From positions 4,107,001 to 4,171,000 of the forward strand of contig NZ_LT707064.1 in assembly GCF_900156465.1 (NCBI RefSeq): DNA of 64,000 bases, written 5' to 3'. Positions within the stretch are counted from its first letter, which is position 1. Each line of letters starts with the position of its first letter. The notes below the pieces were generated by a model, which did not search any database, had not been told where the DNA came from, and saw nothing but the letters and a program-made list of their open reading frames with translations. The DNA is from Pseudomonas sp. 7SR1. Lineage in GTDB: Bacteria > Pseudomonadota > Gammaproteobacteria > Pseudomonadales > Pseudomonadaceae. The translations under genes were made by a program, and so were the position numbers. This document shows positions 17,094-26,034 of this stretch, piece after piece.

Positions 17094-17107
17094 AAAACGA
17101 TTCAGCC
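17094..17107 (-). repeat. 14-bp element downstream of the luxR -10 (copy 1)
   Basis: Minus-strand GGCTGAATCGTTTT lies 8 bp after the -10-like hexamer, at or just after the expected transcription start. An identical 14-mer lies at the same place in the glycosyltransferase promoter. Confidence 0.6.
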
Positions 17108-17115
17108 GGTAGGAC

Positions 17116-17165
17116 TATATAAGCATTCGCATGTAGGAAAAGTCTGTAAGGGAAAACAGGGACAA
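17116..17165 (-). promoter_or_regulatory. luxR promoter with shared 24-bp box
   Basis: The box 17142-17165 reads on the minus strand TTGTCCCTGTTTTCCC then TTACAGAC. It is followed after exactly 20 bp by TATATA (17116-17121). Two other copies sit before the glycosyltransferase and the first NRPS. The TGTCCC half resembles one arm of the syr-syp box bound by SyrF in P. syringae. Confidence 0.65.
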
Positions 17166-17491
17166 TCCGGGGGCAACCGGGTAGCACTGTCCAACCGATC
17201 CTTCCCTGCTTGCTGGCAAAACGCTTCCGGTCAACGACATCCTCATTGCTGAATGGCTGCTTTTTCGGCGATGGAAATACCCTTTTGAAAACAAACGAAT
17301 AGGGAGTTCGCTAGCGACTCCTACGAGCAATCCGTCTGTTTTCTGGCGGCTCAGCAGGCCGTTTGCTATCCCCAAATGGCCACAGAATTGCGCGTTCAAG
17401 TATGTAGGACAATTCCATTTTTTGAATTTTTTTTCATTTTTTGTCTATGGGTGAGTCCGTTTTTGTCATTGACGTAGGTGCAAACCTGCGG

Positions 17492-18649
17492 TCAACCGCC
17501 CTTGAACGACAGGATATCCAGGTTCTTCTTGCGCCAGCTGCTTTGCGGGACAAGGCGGAAATACCATTCCCGGAACCAGCAGGCGAGCGCTGACTCGGCT
17601 TGCTCGATACCACTCATGAAGCGCGCGGCATTGACGATCCCGTTGGCCCGTGGGAGCCGGTATTCCTGGTATTGGGCCAGTGCGGTACGCAGGTCCGGCG
17701 TCTGCGTCAGACGGTCGGCCAGCACCACGGCATCTTCGATCGCCTGCGCCGCGCCCTGGCCCAGGCTGGGCAACATCGGATGCGCCGCATCGCCCAGCAA
17801 CACGACGTGGCCGTCGCAGAACTGCTTCACCGGCTGGCGATCCCGGGCATGCATTTTCAGCAGCGCACTTTCGGGGGTGGCCGCGATGGCCGCGACGACT
17901 TCCGGCGCCCAGCCGGCATAGGCCGCCAGCACTTCCTGCTTGTCGATGTTCAAGGCGGCATCCGCCGCGTTGTCGCTGTTGCAGGTGCCCCACCAGTAAG
18001 CCTGGCCGTCCCCCACGTCGCACAAGCCGAAGCGTTTGCCGCGACCCCAGTAATGCGCCACATACCCTTCGCTCATCACCGGGTGACTGAACGGCGTCAC
18101 CGCCAGCCAGGCGATGTAGCCCGAGGCTCGTGTCGGTGTTTTCCCCAGCATCTGCTGGCGCACCACCGAGTTCAGGCCATCGGCGCCGATCAACAGGTCG
18201 GCCTCCTGGCTGCTGCCATCCTCGAAGCGTACCGTCACGCCATTCGGGCGATGGGCGTAACCCACGCAGCGCAACCCTGTGGTCAGGGTGTCGGGGGCAA
18301 GCTGGCGGGCCAAGGCCTGCAGCAGCAAGGGACGCTGGATATTCACGCTGGGGTGGCCCAGCTGTTCGCCGATCTCATGGATCGGCATGCTGGTGATGGG
18401 CGTGCCGGTCTGTTTCTTGAAGAAAAACCGTTTGATGGCCTGGCCCGCCTGTTCCACCGGGACATGGGCATCGATGGCGTGCAGCGCCGCCATGGCATTG
18501 GCCATGATGGACAGGCCGGTACCACCGGTACGCAGCGTCTGGGCCGCTTCGAAGACCTTGACCTGCCAACCGGCCCGCTGCAGGGCGATGGCGGCGGTCA
18601 GCCCGCCGATGCCGGCGCCCGCCACGATGGCTTTCCTGGGTTCAGTCAT
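17492..18649 (-). CDS. FAD-dependent monooxygenase, PxaB/LgnC-like (Baeyer-Villiger type)
   Basis: A 385-residue group A flavoprotein monooxygenase with GAGIGG near residue 11, the DG motif LLIGADGLNS near 155 and the GD motif GDAAHPMLPSLGQGA near 285. It lies 34 bp after a Ser-Pro bimodular NRPS on the same strand, with its own ribosome site (AAGGTGA). In the pyrrolizixenamide (PxaA/PxaB) and legonmycin (LgnB/LgnC) pathways the same pair acts in sequence. The NRPS releases a bicyclic indolizidine, and the flavoenzyme performs an oxidative ring contraction to a pyrrolizidine. In lipocyclocarbamate synthesis the related oxidation inserts oxygen to give the cyclic carbamate. By sequence alone it could be annotated as a salicylate hydroxylase; the context argues against that. 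Confidence 0.85.
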   Translation of the reverse strand: MTEPRKAIVAGAGIGGLTAAIALQRAGWQVKVFEAAQTLRTGGTGLSIMANAMAALHAIDAHVPVEQAGQAIKRFFFKKQTGTPITSMPIHEIGEQLGHPSVNIQRPLLLQALARQLAPDTLTTGLRCVGYAHRPNGVTVRFEDGSSQEADLLIGADGLNSVVRQQMLGKTPTRASGYIAWLAVTPFSHPVMSEGYVAHYWGRGKRFGLCDVGDGQAYWWGTCNSDNAADAALNIDKQEVLAAYAGWAPEVVAAIAATPESALLKMHARDRQPVKQFCDGHVVLLGDAAHPMLPSLGQGAAQAIEDAVVLADRLTQTPDLRTALAQYQEYRLPRANGIVNAARFMSGIEQAESALACWFREWYFRLVPQSSWRKKNLDILSFKGG

Positions 18650-18683
18650 GCTGTTTCACCTTTCTCGAGCCGCTTAGGGGCGT

Positions 18684-21600
18684 TCAAACGATTGCCGTCC
18701 GGGATCCGATGTGCTCGGTCCGGGCCGCGTCCATGCGTAGCTTGATGAATTCACCGACCCGGACGATGTGCGGTTCACGCATCATGGTCAGGTGGTCGCC
18801 CTCCACGGCGATCCGTTGTACCTGGGGGGCGATCGAGCGCCAGCCGCGATACGGATCGTCGAAGGCGGTGCCCACCAGTTCGTGGGGGGCTTGCAGCACC
18901 TCGGGCAACTGCACATCCGCGGCGAACAGCGTGATCGGCAGATCCAGTGGCGCAAAGCGGTAGTCCAGCAACGACTGCCAGTTCGCATGGAAGACCCGGA
19001 ACAACTGGTCCAGGGTGGCCAGGGTCAGGGTCTGGTCGAAAACGCCGCGGTCGATGGCGTGCCGCCTGATCGCCTCGAAGGCTTGCTGGTCTTGCATGGC
19101 AGAGAAGTCGAGCGCCTGGTAGTCGTATTCTTTCTGGCCATCGCCGCTGAGCAGTTCCCACATGAACCAGTTCATGAATTCGCTGCGCTCGATCTGCACG
19201 TCGCCTTGCTTGACGCGCACGATGGTGTCCAGCAGAAACACGTTGTGCAGGCGCCGGCCGCGCCGTTGCAGCTCGCTCGCCAGTTCATACGCCACGACCC
19301 CGCCGTAGGACCAGCCACCGATATTGAGCGGGCCCTGGGGCGCGACCTGTTCGATGGCGTCGGCGTAATGCACCGCCTGGGCCGGTACCGAGTGCAACGG
19401 GCCACGCTCATCCCAGGTGCCCGGAGCCTGCAGCGCATAGAGATGGACCTGGTCCTTGAGCACCCGGGCCAGGGCGGCATAGCAGAGCACATGCCCGCCG
19501 ATGGGGTGGACCAGGAACAGCGTCGGTGCCCGGCTGGCGTTCTTGAAGTCCACCAGCGCGCCGGTTTCGGCGGGCGCGGTACCGGCCTGTTGCAGCACCT
19601 GGGCAAATTCGGCGATGGTCGGTGCCTGGATGAAATCGGACAGCGACGGCGCGAAGCCCTGGTGCCGGGTCAGCATGGCGACCAGCTGCACGGCCTTGAG
19701 GGAGTTGCCACCCAGCTCGAAGAAGTTGTCGTGCACGCTGATCCGTTCCAGGCCGAGGGTTTCCTGCCAGTAGGCTTGCAGCAGGTCCTCGGCGACCGTG
19801 CGAGGGCCGGTGAACGGACGTTGGGAGGTGTGCTGCACATCGACTTCCTGCAAGCGTCGCCGGTCAATCTTGCCGGTGGGGCCGAGGGGTATCCGGACGA
19901 TGCCGACCAGGGTGTTCGGCACCATGTAGTCGGGCAGGGCCAGGCGCATTTCGGCCTTGAGCTGGTCGAGATCCGGCTGGCACCCCGGCATGGCCTGGAC
20001 GAAGCCCACCAGGTAGCGCGTGCCGTCGGCGGCGGTCTTGTCGATGACCGCCACCTGTTGAATGTCCGCGCCGAACCGGGCGGAGCCGAGCATCGCCAGT
20101 TCGATCTCGCCCAGCTCGACGCGATAGCCGCGGATCTTGACCTGGGCGTCGCTGCGTCCCTGGTAGACCAGGTCGCCCCAGGGCAGGTAGAAACCGATGT
20201 CTCCAGTTTCGTACAGGCGCCGGGTCCGGCCGTCCAGCTGGCGATAGACGAAGCGCTCGTCAGTCAGGTCGGGTCGATTCCAGTAGCCGTTCGCCAGGCA
20301 GGTGCCCTCGATGTACAGGTCGCCCATGACCCCGACCGGGCAGGCTTCGCCCGCTGCGTCCAGCACATGCATGCGAACCCCGTCGATTGGCGCACCGATG
20401 GGCGGCATGCTCGGCCAGGTCGTGGTGGCGCCTTCGAGCTTCAGGCTCGTGACCACGTGGGCTTCGGTCGGGCCGTAGTGGTTTTCCACCCGGCAATCGT
20501 CGAGGCCATCGATCAGGGCGCGGATTTCGCCGGTGATCTTCAGTTGTTCGCCAGCCACGCTGATCTGGCGCAGCGATACGGGGCGAATGCCCAGTTGCTG
20601 GGCCACTTCCGCCAGGCCCTGGAAGGCGACGTAGGGCAGGAACAGGCGATTGACCGCGTGCTCGCCGATGAATTTCAGCAGGCGGATGAAGTCGTAGCGC
20701 AGCCCTTCATCGATCAAGGCCAGTTCCGCGCCGCAGCACAGGGTCGAGAAGATTTCCTGGAACGACACGTCGAACGAAATGGGCGAGTACTGCAAGGTTT
20801 TCAGCGGTGCGGCGCTGCTGTCCTCGTCCTGTCGGCGGTTCTGCCAGAGGATCATGTTGGTCAGTGCGCGGTGAGGCATCGCCACGCCCTTGGGCCGTCC
20901 CGTCGAGCCCGAGGTATAGAGCACGTAGGCGTTATCTTCGTCGGCGATGGTGGCGGCGAGGGTGGAAACCAGCGCGAGGTGGCGTGCAAGGTCATCGTCG
21001 AACTCGCTGACGACACTGTCCCAATGGCGCTTCACTCCCTGGCTGGCCAGGGGCGCCAGGTGCGCCGAGGCGTCGGCGAACAGCACCAGGCTGGGCTGAG
21101 AGTCTTCCAGGATCAGCCGGATGCGGTCGTGGGGGTAACTCAGGTCGATCGGCACATAGGCCGCGCCGGCCTGGACGACACCCAGCAGGGCGACGATCAG
21201 CTCGGGGGAGCGGGGCATCATGATCGCCACCCGATCGCCCTGGCCGATACCCTGCCGGTGCAGCCACTGCGTGAGCTGCGCACAACCGTTGCGCAGCTCA
21301 CGGTAGGACAGGCGGGTCTGCTCGAAGCTCAGGGCGATCTGCTCGTCGTGGCGACCCAGGCTCTCCTGCAGCAGGGTCGACAGATTGTGCCGGGGAGCGG
21401 TCACCGGCGTGGCTTGCTCGATCTGGGGAAGCCAGGCTGGAATGCGGGGCACCGCAGTGGGCTCGGCGACGATCGACTCAAGGGTGCGCAACAGGTATTC
21501 GGCATAGGCCTCGACCTGGCTCGTGGCGACGCGGGCCGTGCAATAGTCCATTTTCAGCATCAGCGAACCATTGCCCGGGTGGCGGCCCATGGTGGTCAGC

Positions 21601-24600
21601 AAGTCGTAGTTGCTGGCTTCCGTGGTGTCCCATTCCACCAGGATCTCGTCACCCTGGGTCAGCATGTCCTTGAGTACATAGAAGTCGACGTAGTTGAACA
21701 CCACGTTCAGCGCAACGGCGGTGTCGCGATGAATCAGGGCGAACGGATAACGCCGATGGGGGAAGACCTGCTGCTCCTCGCCGATCAACCCTCGGATCAT
21801 CTCCAGCCAACTCTGGCCCTGGGCGTTGAAGCGCAGGGGCAGGGTGTTGAGGAACAGGCCCAGGACCGAGGCCGCGTCCTCGAACTCCGGCCGGCCATGG
21901 CTGATGACACCGCACAGCACTTCTTTCTGGTTGGACATGATGGCTTGCGCGAAACCGTGGGCGGCCAGCAGCACGGCGCGCAACGGCAGGTCCTGGTCGC
22001 GGCAGAACGCTTCGAGCCGCGCCAGATCCGCACCAGGCAGCTCCCGGTAGGCCGAGCGGTGCGGCGTCGTATCCGGGGCCACCACGGGCACCCAGCTGGT
22101 CATGGACGCGGTGGGCGCCTCGCGCAGGTATTCGCTCCAGAACTGGCGATGGGCATCATCGGCCATGGCCTCCCGCTCCAGGACGATGAAATCGGCCGGC
22201 GTGGTCGTCAGCGCCGGCAGGGCGTCCGAGCCTTGCGTCGAGGTGTAGAGCGTGATCAGGTCGCGCATGAGGGTCGCCACGCTCCAACCGTCGAGAATCG
22301 CATGGTGGAAACTCAACACCAGGTCGATTTCCTGCGCCGCCACGAAGACACAGAACTGATACAGCGGGGCCTGCTGCCAATCCTCGCGATAACGCTTGCG
22401 TTCATCCACATAGCGGGCGATGGCCTGGGCGCGGGCATCGGGGCTCAGCGAGCGTGCATCGACAACCTGCACGGGGGCTTCGACCACGGGGTGTACCCGG
22501 GCCATGGGCACTTCGGCGTGACCGATGTCGAACGACATGCGCAACGCCGGGTGGCGCTGGATCAGTGTCTGGCAGGCACGCTGCCAGGCCATCGGATCCC
22601 AGTGCAGGCGCAGGCGATAGCGGAAGATATCGTGATAGATCGCCGAGTCCGGATGCATCATCGAGTGATAGATCATCCCGACCTGCAACTGCGAGGCCGC
22701 GTACACATCGTCGAACTCGCCTTCGTGGGCCAGGCGAATCGCCTCGGGGACCTGGGCGAACGGTGCCACGTGCATCGACGGCAGCAGGGGGATCGGCGAG
22801 ATGGCCTGGGCCTGGATGCTGTGGGCCAGTTGCGCGATGGTCGGGTGCTGATAGACCTGGGCCAGTGTCAGGCCGATCCCTTGTTCACGTGCCTTGATCT
22901 GCAAATGGATGACTTTCAGCGAGTCGCCGCCCAGCATGAAGTAGTTGTCGTGGATGCCCGGCGCCGGCCGGTCCAGGTTCTCTGCCCAGAGGTCGGCCAG
23001 CATCCGTTCCAGGGGGGTACGCGGCGCCGTCGCATCGCTGCTGCCGAAGGTCTGTTCGGGCTCGGGCAGGGCCTTTCGGTCCAGCTTGCCGTTGACGTTC
23101 AGGGGCAGTCGTTCAAGCTGGATCAGGTGCCGGGGCACCATGTAGTCGGGCACCTGTCGGCGCAAGGCCTCGCGCAGGGCCTGCGGGCAGAGTTCGTGCC
23201 CGGGTTCGCCCACCAGGTAGGCGCTGAGGTACGCATCGCCTTCACCTGCCTGGCGAGCGATCACGACCGCTTCCTTCACGCCTTCGCAGGTAGCGAGGCG
23301 CGCCTCCAGTTCGCCGAGTTCGATCCGCAGGCCGCGGATTTTCACCTGGAAGTCGTTGCGCCCCAGGTATTCGAGACTGCCATCGGGCAGCCAGCGAGCC
23401 AGGTCGCCGGTCTTGTACAGCCGCGCCTGGGGATCGGCCTGGAACGGGTCGCCGACAAACCGCTCGGCGGTGAGCTGCGGCCGGTTGAAGTAACCTCGCG
23501 CCACACCGATGCCGCCGATATGCAGCTCGCCGGCGATGCCGGGCGGCAGCGGTTGCAGGTTCGCGTCGAGGACATACAGCTGGATATTGGCGATCGGCTG
23601 TCCGATCGGGACGATGCCGGGGTGTACGTCGGGCCGGCACTGCCAGGCAGTGACGTCGATGGCCGCTTCGGTGGGGCCATACAGGTTGTGCAGTCGCACC
23701 TGCGGCAAATGCTCGAAAAACCGCACCTGCAGGGCATGGGGCAAGGCTTCGCCACTGCACAGCACTTGCTGCAGGGCCGACAGGCGCTGGGGCTCGACCT
23801 GGTCCAGGAACACTTGCAGCATCGACGGCACGAAATGCAGCAACGTGATGCCGGCGCCAGCCATGATGTCCATCAGGTAGCGGGGATCCTGGTGACCGCC
23901 GGGGGCCGCGACCACCAGTTGCGCGCCGCTCAGCAAGGGCAGGAAGAATTCCCAGACGGAGACGTCGAAACTGAAGGGGGTTTTCTGCAGGATCCGACTG
24001 TGCTCGTCCACCCGGTAAGTATCGCGAGCCCAGAGCAGGCGGTTCACGACGCCGTCATGCTGGTTCATGACGCCTTTGGGCAGGCCGGTGGAGCCTGAGG
24101 TGTAGATCACGTAGGCCAGGTGCCGGGGTGTCAGGCCCAGGGCCCTGGCGTCCGGGTTGTGCGTCGGTTGCCGGGCCAGGCGGTCGAGGTCGGTGTCCAG
24201 GCACAGCACAGGCACATCCACCGTGGGCAGGTTCGCCAGCAACCCCCGGGTGGTGACAAGCACGCCGGGAGCGCTGTCCTTGAGCATGTGGTCCAGGCGG
24301 TCGGCGGGATATCCGGGGTCCAGGGGGACATAGGCAGCGCCCGCCTTGAGGATTCCCAGCAGGCCCACCACCATTTCCAGGCTCCGCTCCAGGCAGATGG
24401 CGACTCGGGCGTCGGGGCCGATGCCTTGCTCGATCAGGGCATGGGCCAACCGGTTGGCCTGTTGGTTCAGCGCATCATAGGTCAGTGCCCGGCTCTCGAA
24501 ACGTACCGCTATCGCTTCCGGGCGCGCGGCCACCTGGGCTTCGATCAGCCCGTGCAGCAGCACGTCCCTGGGGTAGTCGACGGCTGTGCGGTTCCACTGC

Positions 24601-25943
24601 GCCAGCAACTGGTGTTCGGCCGGTGGCATGAGGTCGAGAGCCTTGACCGGCACGTCGAAATCATCGACCACGCCCTGCAGCATATGCATGAAGCGCTGTT
24701 GCATCGCCTCGATCTGCGTGGCATCGAAGTAGGCTTCGTTGTAGATGAAATGCATCGACACATCGTCGTCCGGCGCCGCTTCGCGGATGTGCATCGCCAG
24801 GGGCATCTGTTCGTAGCCGTTGCTGAGCTTGACCGGCTGCGCGGGGGCCGTTGCGTACCAGGTGTCCTGGTCCTGTTCGTAGGACACCACCAGGTCGAAC
24901 AGCTGCCGGCGGCCCTGATGCTGCAAGCCCAGTTCCCGGTTCAGTTCGCTCAAGGGAAAACGTTGATGGCGGTAGTCCTGCTTGAGTGTCAGGGCGATCC
25001 TTGAGACCAGCTCGCTGAAACTTGACTCGGTACCCAGGCTCAGGCGTACCGGGCTCATGCCGACAAACAGCCCCACCGTGGCCTTGTGCGCGGCATTGGC
25101 GCGGTTGAGGATCGGCAGCCCGATCACGATTTCATCGCGCAGGGTCACTCGGGCAAAGTAGCTGTACAACAGGCCCAGCATGGCGTGGAACACCGTCGCT
25201 TGTCCGCAGGCCTTCGCCCGCTCGCCAAGACGGTCGTACAACGCTCGCGGCAGGCGCCAGGCATGGTTTCGGCTGGGGGCCAGGCGCTGGCCGGACTGGG
25301 CCTGGTAACGAGGCGCGAGCAAGGGTTCGGGCACCGTCCTGTATTTGTCCAGCCAGTACTGGCGTTGGCGTTGGAAGGCCGGTGAGTCCCTGTCGGCTCG
25401 CTGTTGTTCGATGTACGCCTGATAGGTCGGCGCTGGTTCCAGGGCGTCCGGCGACACCGAAAGGTCGGTGTAGGCCTGGCTGATGGCCCGGCCGATCATG
25501 GCGAAGGACCAGCCGTCGATGATCAGGTGATGGCAATTGATGAAAAAGTAATGGAGGTCTTCGCGGACCTTGATCAGGACCGCGCGAAACAGCAGCCCGC
25601 TGTCGAAGGAAAACGGCGTTTGCAGGTTCCCTTGCAACAAGGCCAGGGCGCTGGCTTGCGGATCGGCTTGCGTCGACACGTCGTGCAGGGCCAGCGGTAC
25701 GCTCGCCGACGCCAGGAAGCGCTGGCGCGGCATGGGATGTTCGGCCGAACCGGGCACCAGATGGATGCGCAGGGCATCGTGGCGGGCGACCACCTGGTCG
25801 ATGGCCTGTCGCAGTCTCGAGGCATCCACCGAGCCATTGATGCGCGCGTAGCCGCCGATGTTGTACAGCGGACTGTCTCCATGCAGCACCTGATCCAGCC
25901 AGATGTCCAGTTGCGGGGCGGTAAGCGGGTAAAGTACGTCCAT
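18684..25943 (-). CDS. Bimodular NRPS, starter C-A(Ser)-T-C-A(Pro-like)-T-TE
   Basis: A 2419-residue synthetase. Starter-type C domain (1-440; HHLIIDG near 140) for an acyl donor. A1 (480-950; YTSGSTG near 614) reads DVWHLSLIDK, the Ser code. T1 (GGDS near 1003). A second C domain of a distinct subtype (HHAILDG near 1212) follows. A2 (YTSGSTG near 1675) reads DVQFSAHVVK, close to Pro codes (DVQ-x-x-AHVVK). Then T2 (GGNS near 2077) and a type I thioesterase (GWSYGG near 2209). This is the architecture of PxaA and LgnB, which make acyl-Ser/Thr-Pro and cyclise it after dehydration. The frame is open 63 codons further, but that part is low-complexity and basic; ATG 25943 has AAGGA upstream and starts at the conserved C domain. 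The flanking glycosyltransferase and monooxygenase complete the set. Confidence 0.93.
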   Translation of the reverse strand: MDVLYPLTAPQLDIWLDQVLHGDSPLYNIGGYARINGSVDASRLRQAIDQVVARHDALRIHLVPGSAEHPMPRQRFLASASVPLALHDVSTQADPQASALALLQGNLQTPFSFDSGLLFRAVLIKVREDLHYFFINCHHLIIDGWSFAMIGRAISQAYTDLSVSPDALEPAPTYQAYIEQQRADRDSPAFQRQRQYWLDKYRTVPEPLLAPRYQAQSGQRLAPSRNHAWRLPRALYDRLGERAKACGQATVFHAMLGLLYSYFARVTLRDEIVIGLPILNRANAAHKATVGLFVGMSPVRLSLGTESSFSELVSRIALTLKQDYRHQRFPLSELNRELGLQHQGRRQLFDLVVSYEQDQDTWYATAPAQPVKLSNGYEQMPLAMHIREAAPDDDVSMHFIYNEAYFDATQIEAMQQRFMHMLQGVVDDFDVPVKALDLMPPAEHQLLAQWNRTAVDYPRDVLLHGLIEAQVAARPEAIAVRFESRALTYDALNQQANRLAHALIEQGIGPDARVAICLERSLEMVVGLLGILKAGAAYVPLDPGYPADRLDHMLKDSAPGVLVTTRGLLANLPTVDVPVLCLDTDLDRLARQPTHNPDARALGLTPRHLAYVIYTSGSTGLPKGVMNQHDGVVNRLLWARDTYRVDEHSRILQKTPFSFDVSVWEFFLPLLSGAQLVVAAPGGHQDPRYLMDIMAGAGITLLHFVPSMLQVFLDQVEPQRLSALQQVLCSGEALPHALQVRFFEHLPQVRLHNLYGPTEAAIDVTAWQCRPDVHPGIVPIGQPIANIQLYVLDANLQPLPPGIAGELHIGGIGVARGYFNRPQLTAERFVGDPFQADPQARLYKTGDLARWLPDGSLEYLGRNDFQVKIRGLRIELGELEARLATCEGVKEAVVIARQAGEGDAYLSAYLVGEPGHELCPQALREALRRQVPDYMVPRHLIQLERLPLNVNGKLDRKALPEPEQTFGSSDATAPRTPLERMLADLWAENLDRPAPGIHDNYFMLGGDSLKVIHLQIKAREQGIGLTLAQVYQHPTIAQLAHSIQAQAISPIPLLPSMHVAPFAQVPEAIRLAHEGEFDDVYAASQLQVGMIYHSMMHPDSAIYHDIFRYRLRLHWDPMAWQRACQTLIQRHPALRMSFDIGHAEVPMARVHPVVEAPVQVVDARSLSPDARAQAIARYVDERKRYREDWQQAPLYQFCVFVAAQEIDLVLSFHHAILDGWSVATLMRDLITLYTSTQGSDALPALTTTPADFIVLEREAMADDAHRQFWSEYLREAPTASMTSWVPVVAPDTTPHRSAYRELPGADLARLEAFCRDQDLPLRAVLLAAHGFAQAIMSNQKEVLCGVISHGRPEFEDAASVLGLFLNTLPLRFNAQGQSWLEMIRGLIGEEQQVFPHRRYPFALIHRDTAVALNVVFNYVDFYVLKDMLTQGDEILVEWDTTEASNYDLLTTMGRHPGNGSLMLKMDYCTARVATSQVEAYAEYLLRTLESIVAEPTAVPRIPAWLPQIEQATPVTAPRHNLSTLLQESLGRHDEQIALSFEQTRLSYRELRNGCAQLTQWLHRQGIGQGDRVAIMMPRSPELIVALLGVVQAGAAYVPIDLSYPHDRIRLILEDSQPSLVLFADASAHLAPLASQGVKRHWDSVVSEFDDDLARHLALVSTLAATIADEDNAYVLYTSGSTGRPKGVAMPHRALTNMILWQNRRQDEDSSAAPLKTLQYSPISFDVSFQEIFSTLCCGAELALIDEGLRYDFIRLLKFIGEHAVNRLFLPYVAFQGLAEVAQQLGIRPVSLRQISVAGEQLKITGEIRALIDGLDDCRVENHYGPTEAHVVTSLKLEGATTTWPSMPPIGAPIDGVRMHVLDAAGEACPVGVMGDLYIEGTCLANGYWNRPDLTDERFVYRQLDGRTRRLYETGDIGFYLPWGDLVYQGRSDAQVKIRGYRVELGEIELAMLGSARFGADIQQVAVIDKTAADGTRYLVGFVQAMPGCQPDLDQLKAEMRLALPDYMVPNTLVGIVRIPLGPTGKIDRRRLQEVDVQHTSQRPFTGPRTVAEDLLQAYWQETLGLERISVHDNFFELGGNSLKAVQLVAMLTRHQGFAPSLSDFIQAPTIAEFAQVLQQAGTAPAETGALVDFKNASRAPTLFLVHPIGGHVLCYAALARVLKDQVHLYALQAPGTWDERGPLHSVPAQAVHYADAIEQVAPQGPLNIGGWSYGGVVAYELASELQRRGRRLHNVFLLDTIVRVKQGDVQIERSEFMNWFMWELLSGDGQKEYDYQALDFSAMQDQQAFEAIRRHAIDRGVFDQTLTLATLDQLFRVFHANWQSLLDYRFAPLDLPITLFAADVQLPEVLQAPHELVGTAFDDPYRGWRSIAPQVQRIAVEGDHLTMMREPHIVRVGEFIKLRMDAARTEHIGSRTAIV

Positions 25944-26034
25944 GTCCGTTGTCCTTTTCAAAGCCGACAGCAGGCATCCGGGCGCTTGCTGTCGGTGGCG
26001 GGTTCTTCCCTGCGTACGCTGTGCCTGGGTGGGC

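Larger units (their letters stand above)
16955..17491. other. 537-bp AT-rich intergenic region
   Basis: It is clearly richer in A and T than its neighbours (for example TTTTTTTTCATTTTTTG near 17428). It holds the luxR promoter with the shared box (17116-17165) and no convincing gene. I see no strong terminator after the monooxygenase stop. The long untranslated stretch 17166-17491 is unexplained. Confidence 0.6.

Noticed and set aside
17115..17399. A 94-codon minus-strand open frame in the luxR upstream region
   Set aside because: It covers the promoter box and the AT-rich spacer, has no ribosome site and no recognisable family.
17492..18649. Salicylate hydroxylase in aromatic catabolism
   Set aside because: The fold is shared, but no aromatic-degradation genes are nearby and the gene directly follows a Ser-Pro NRPS.
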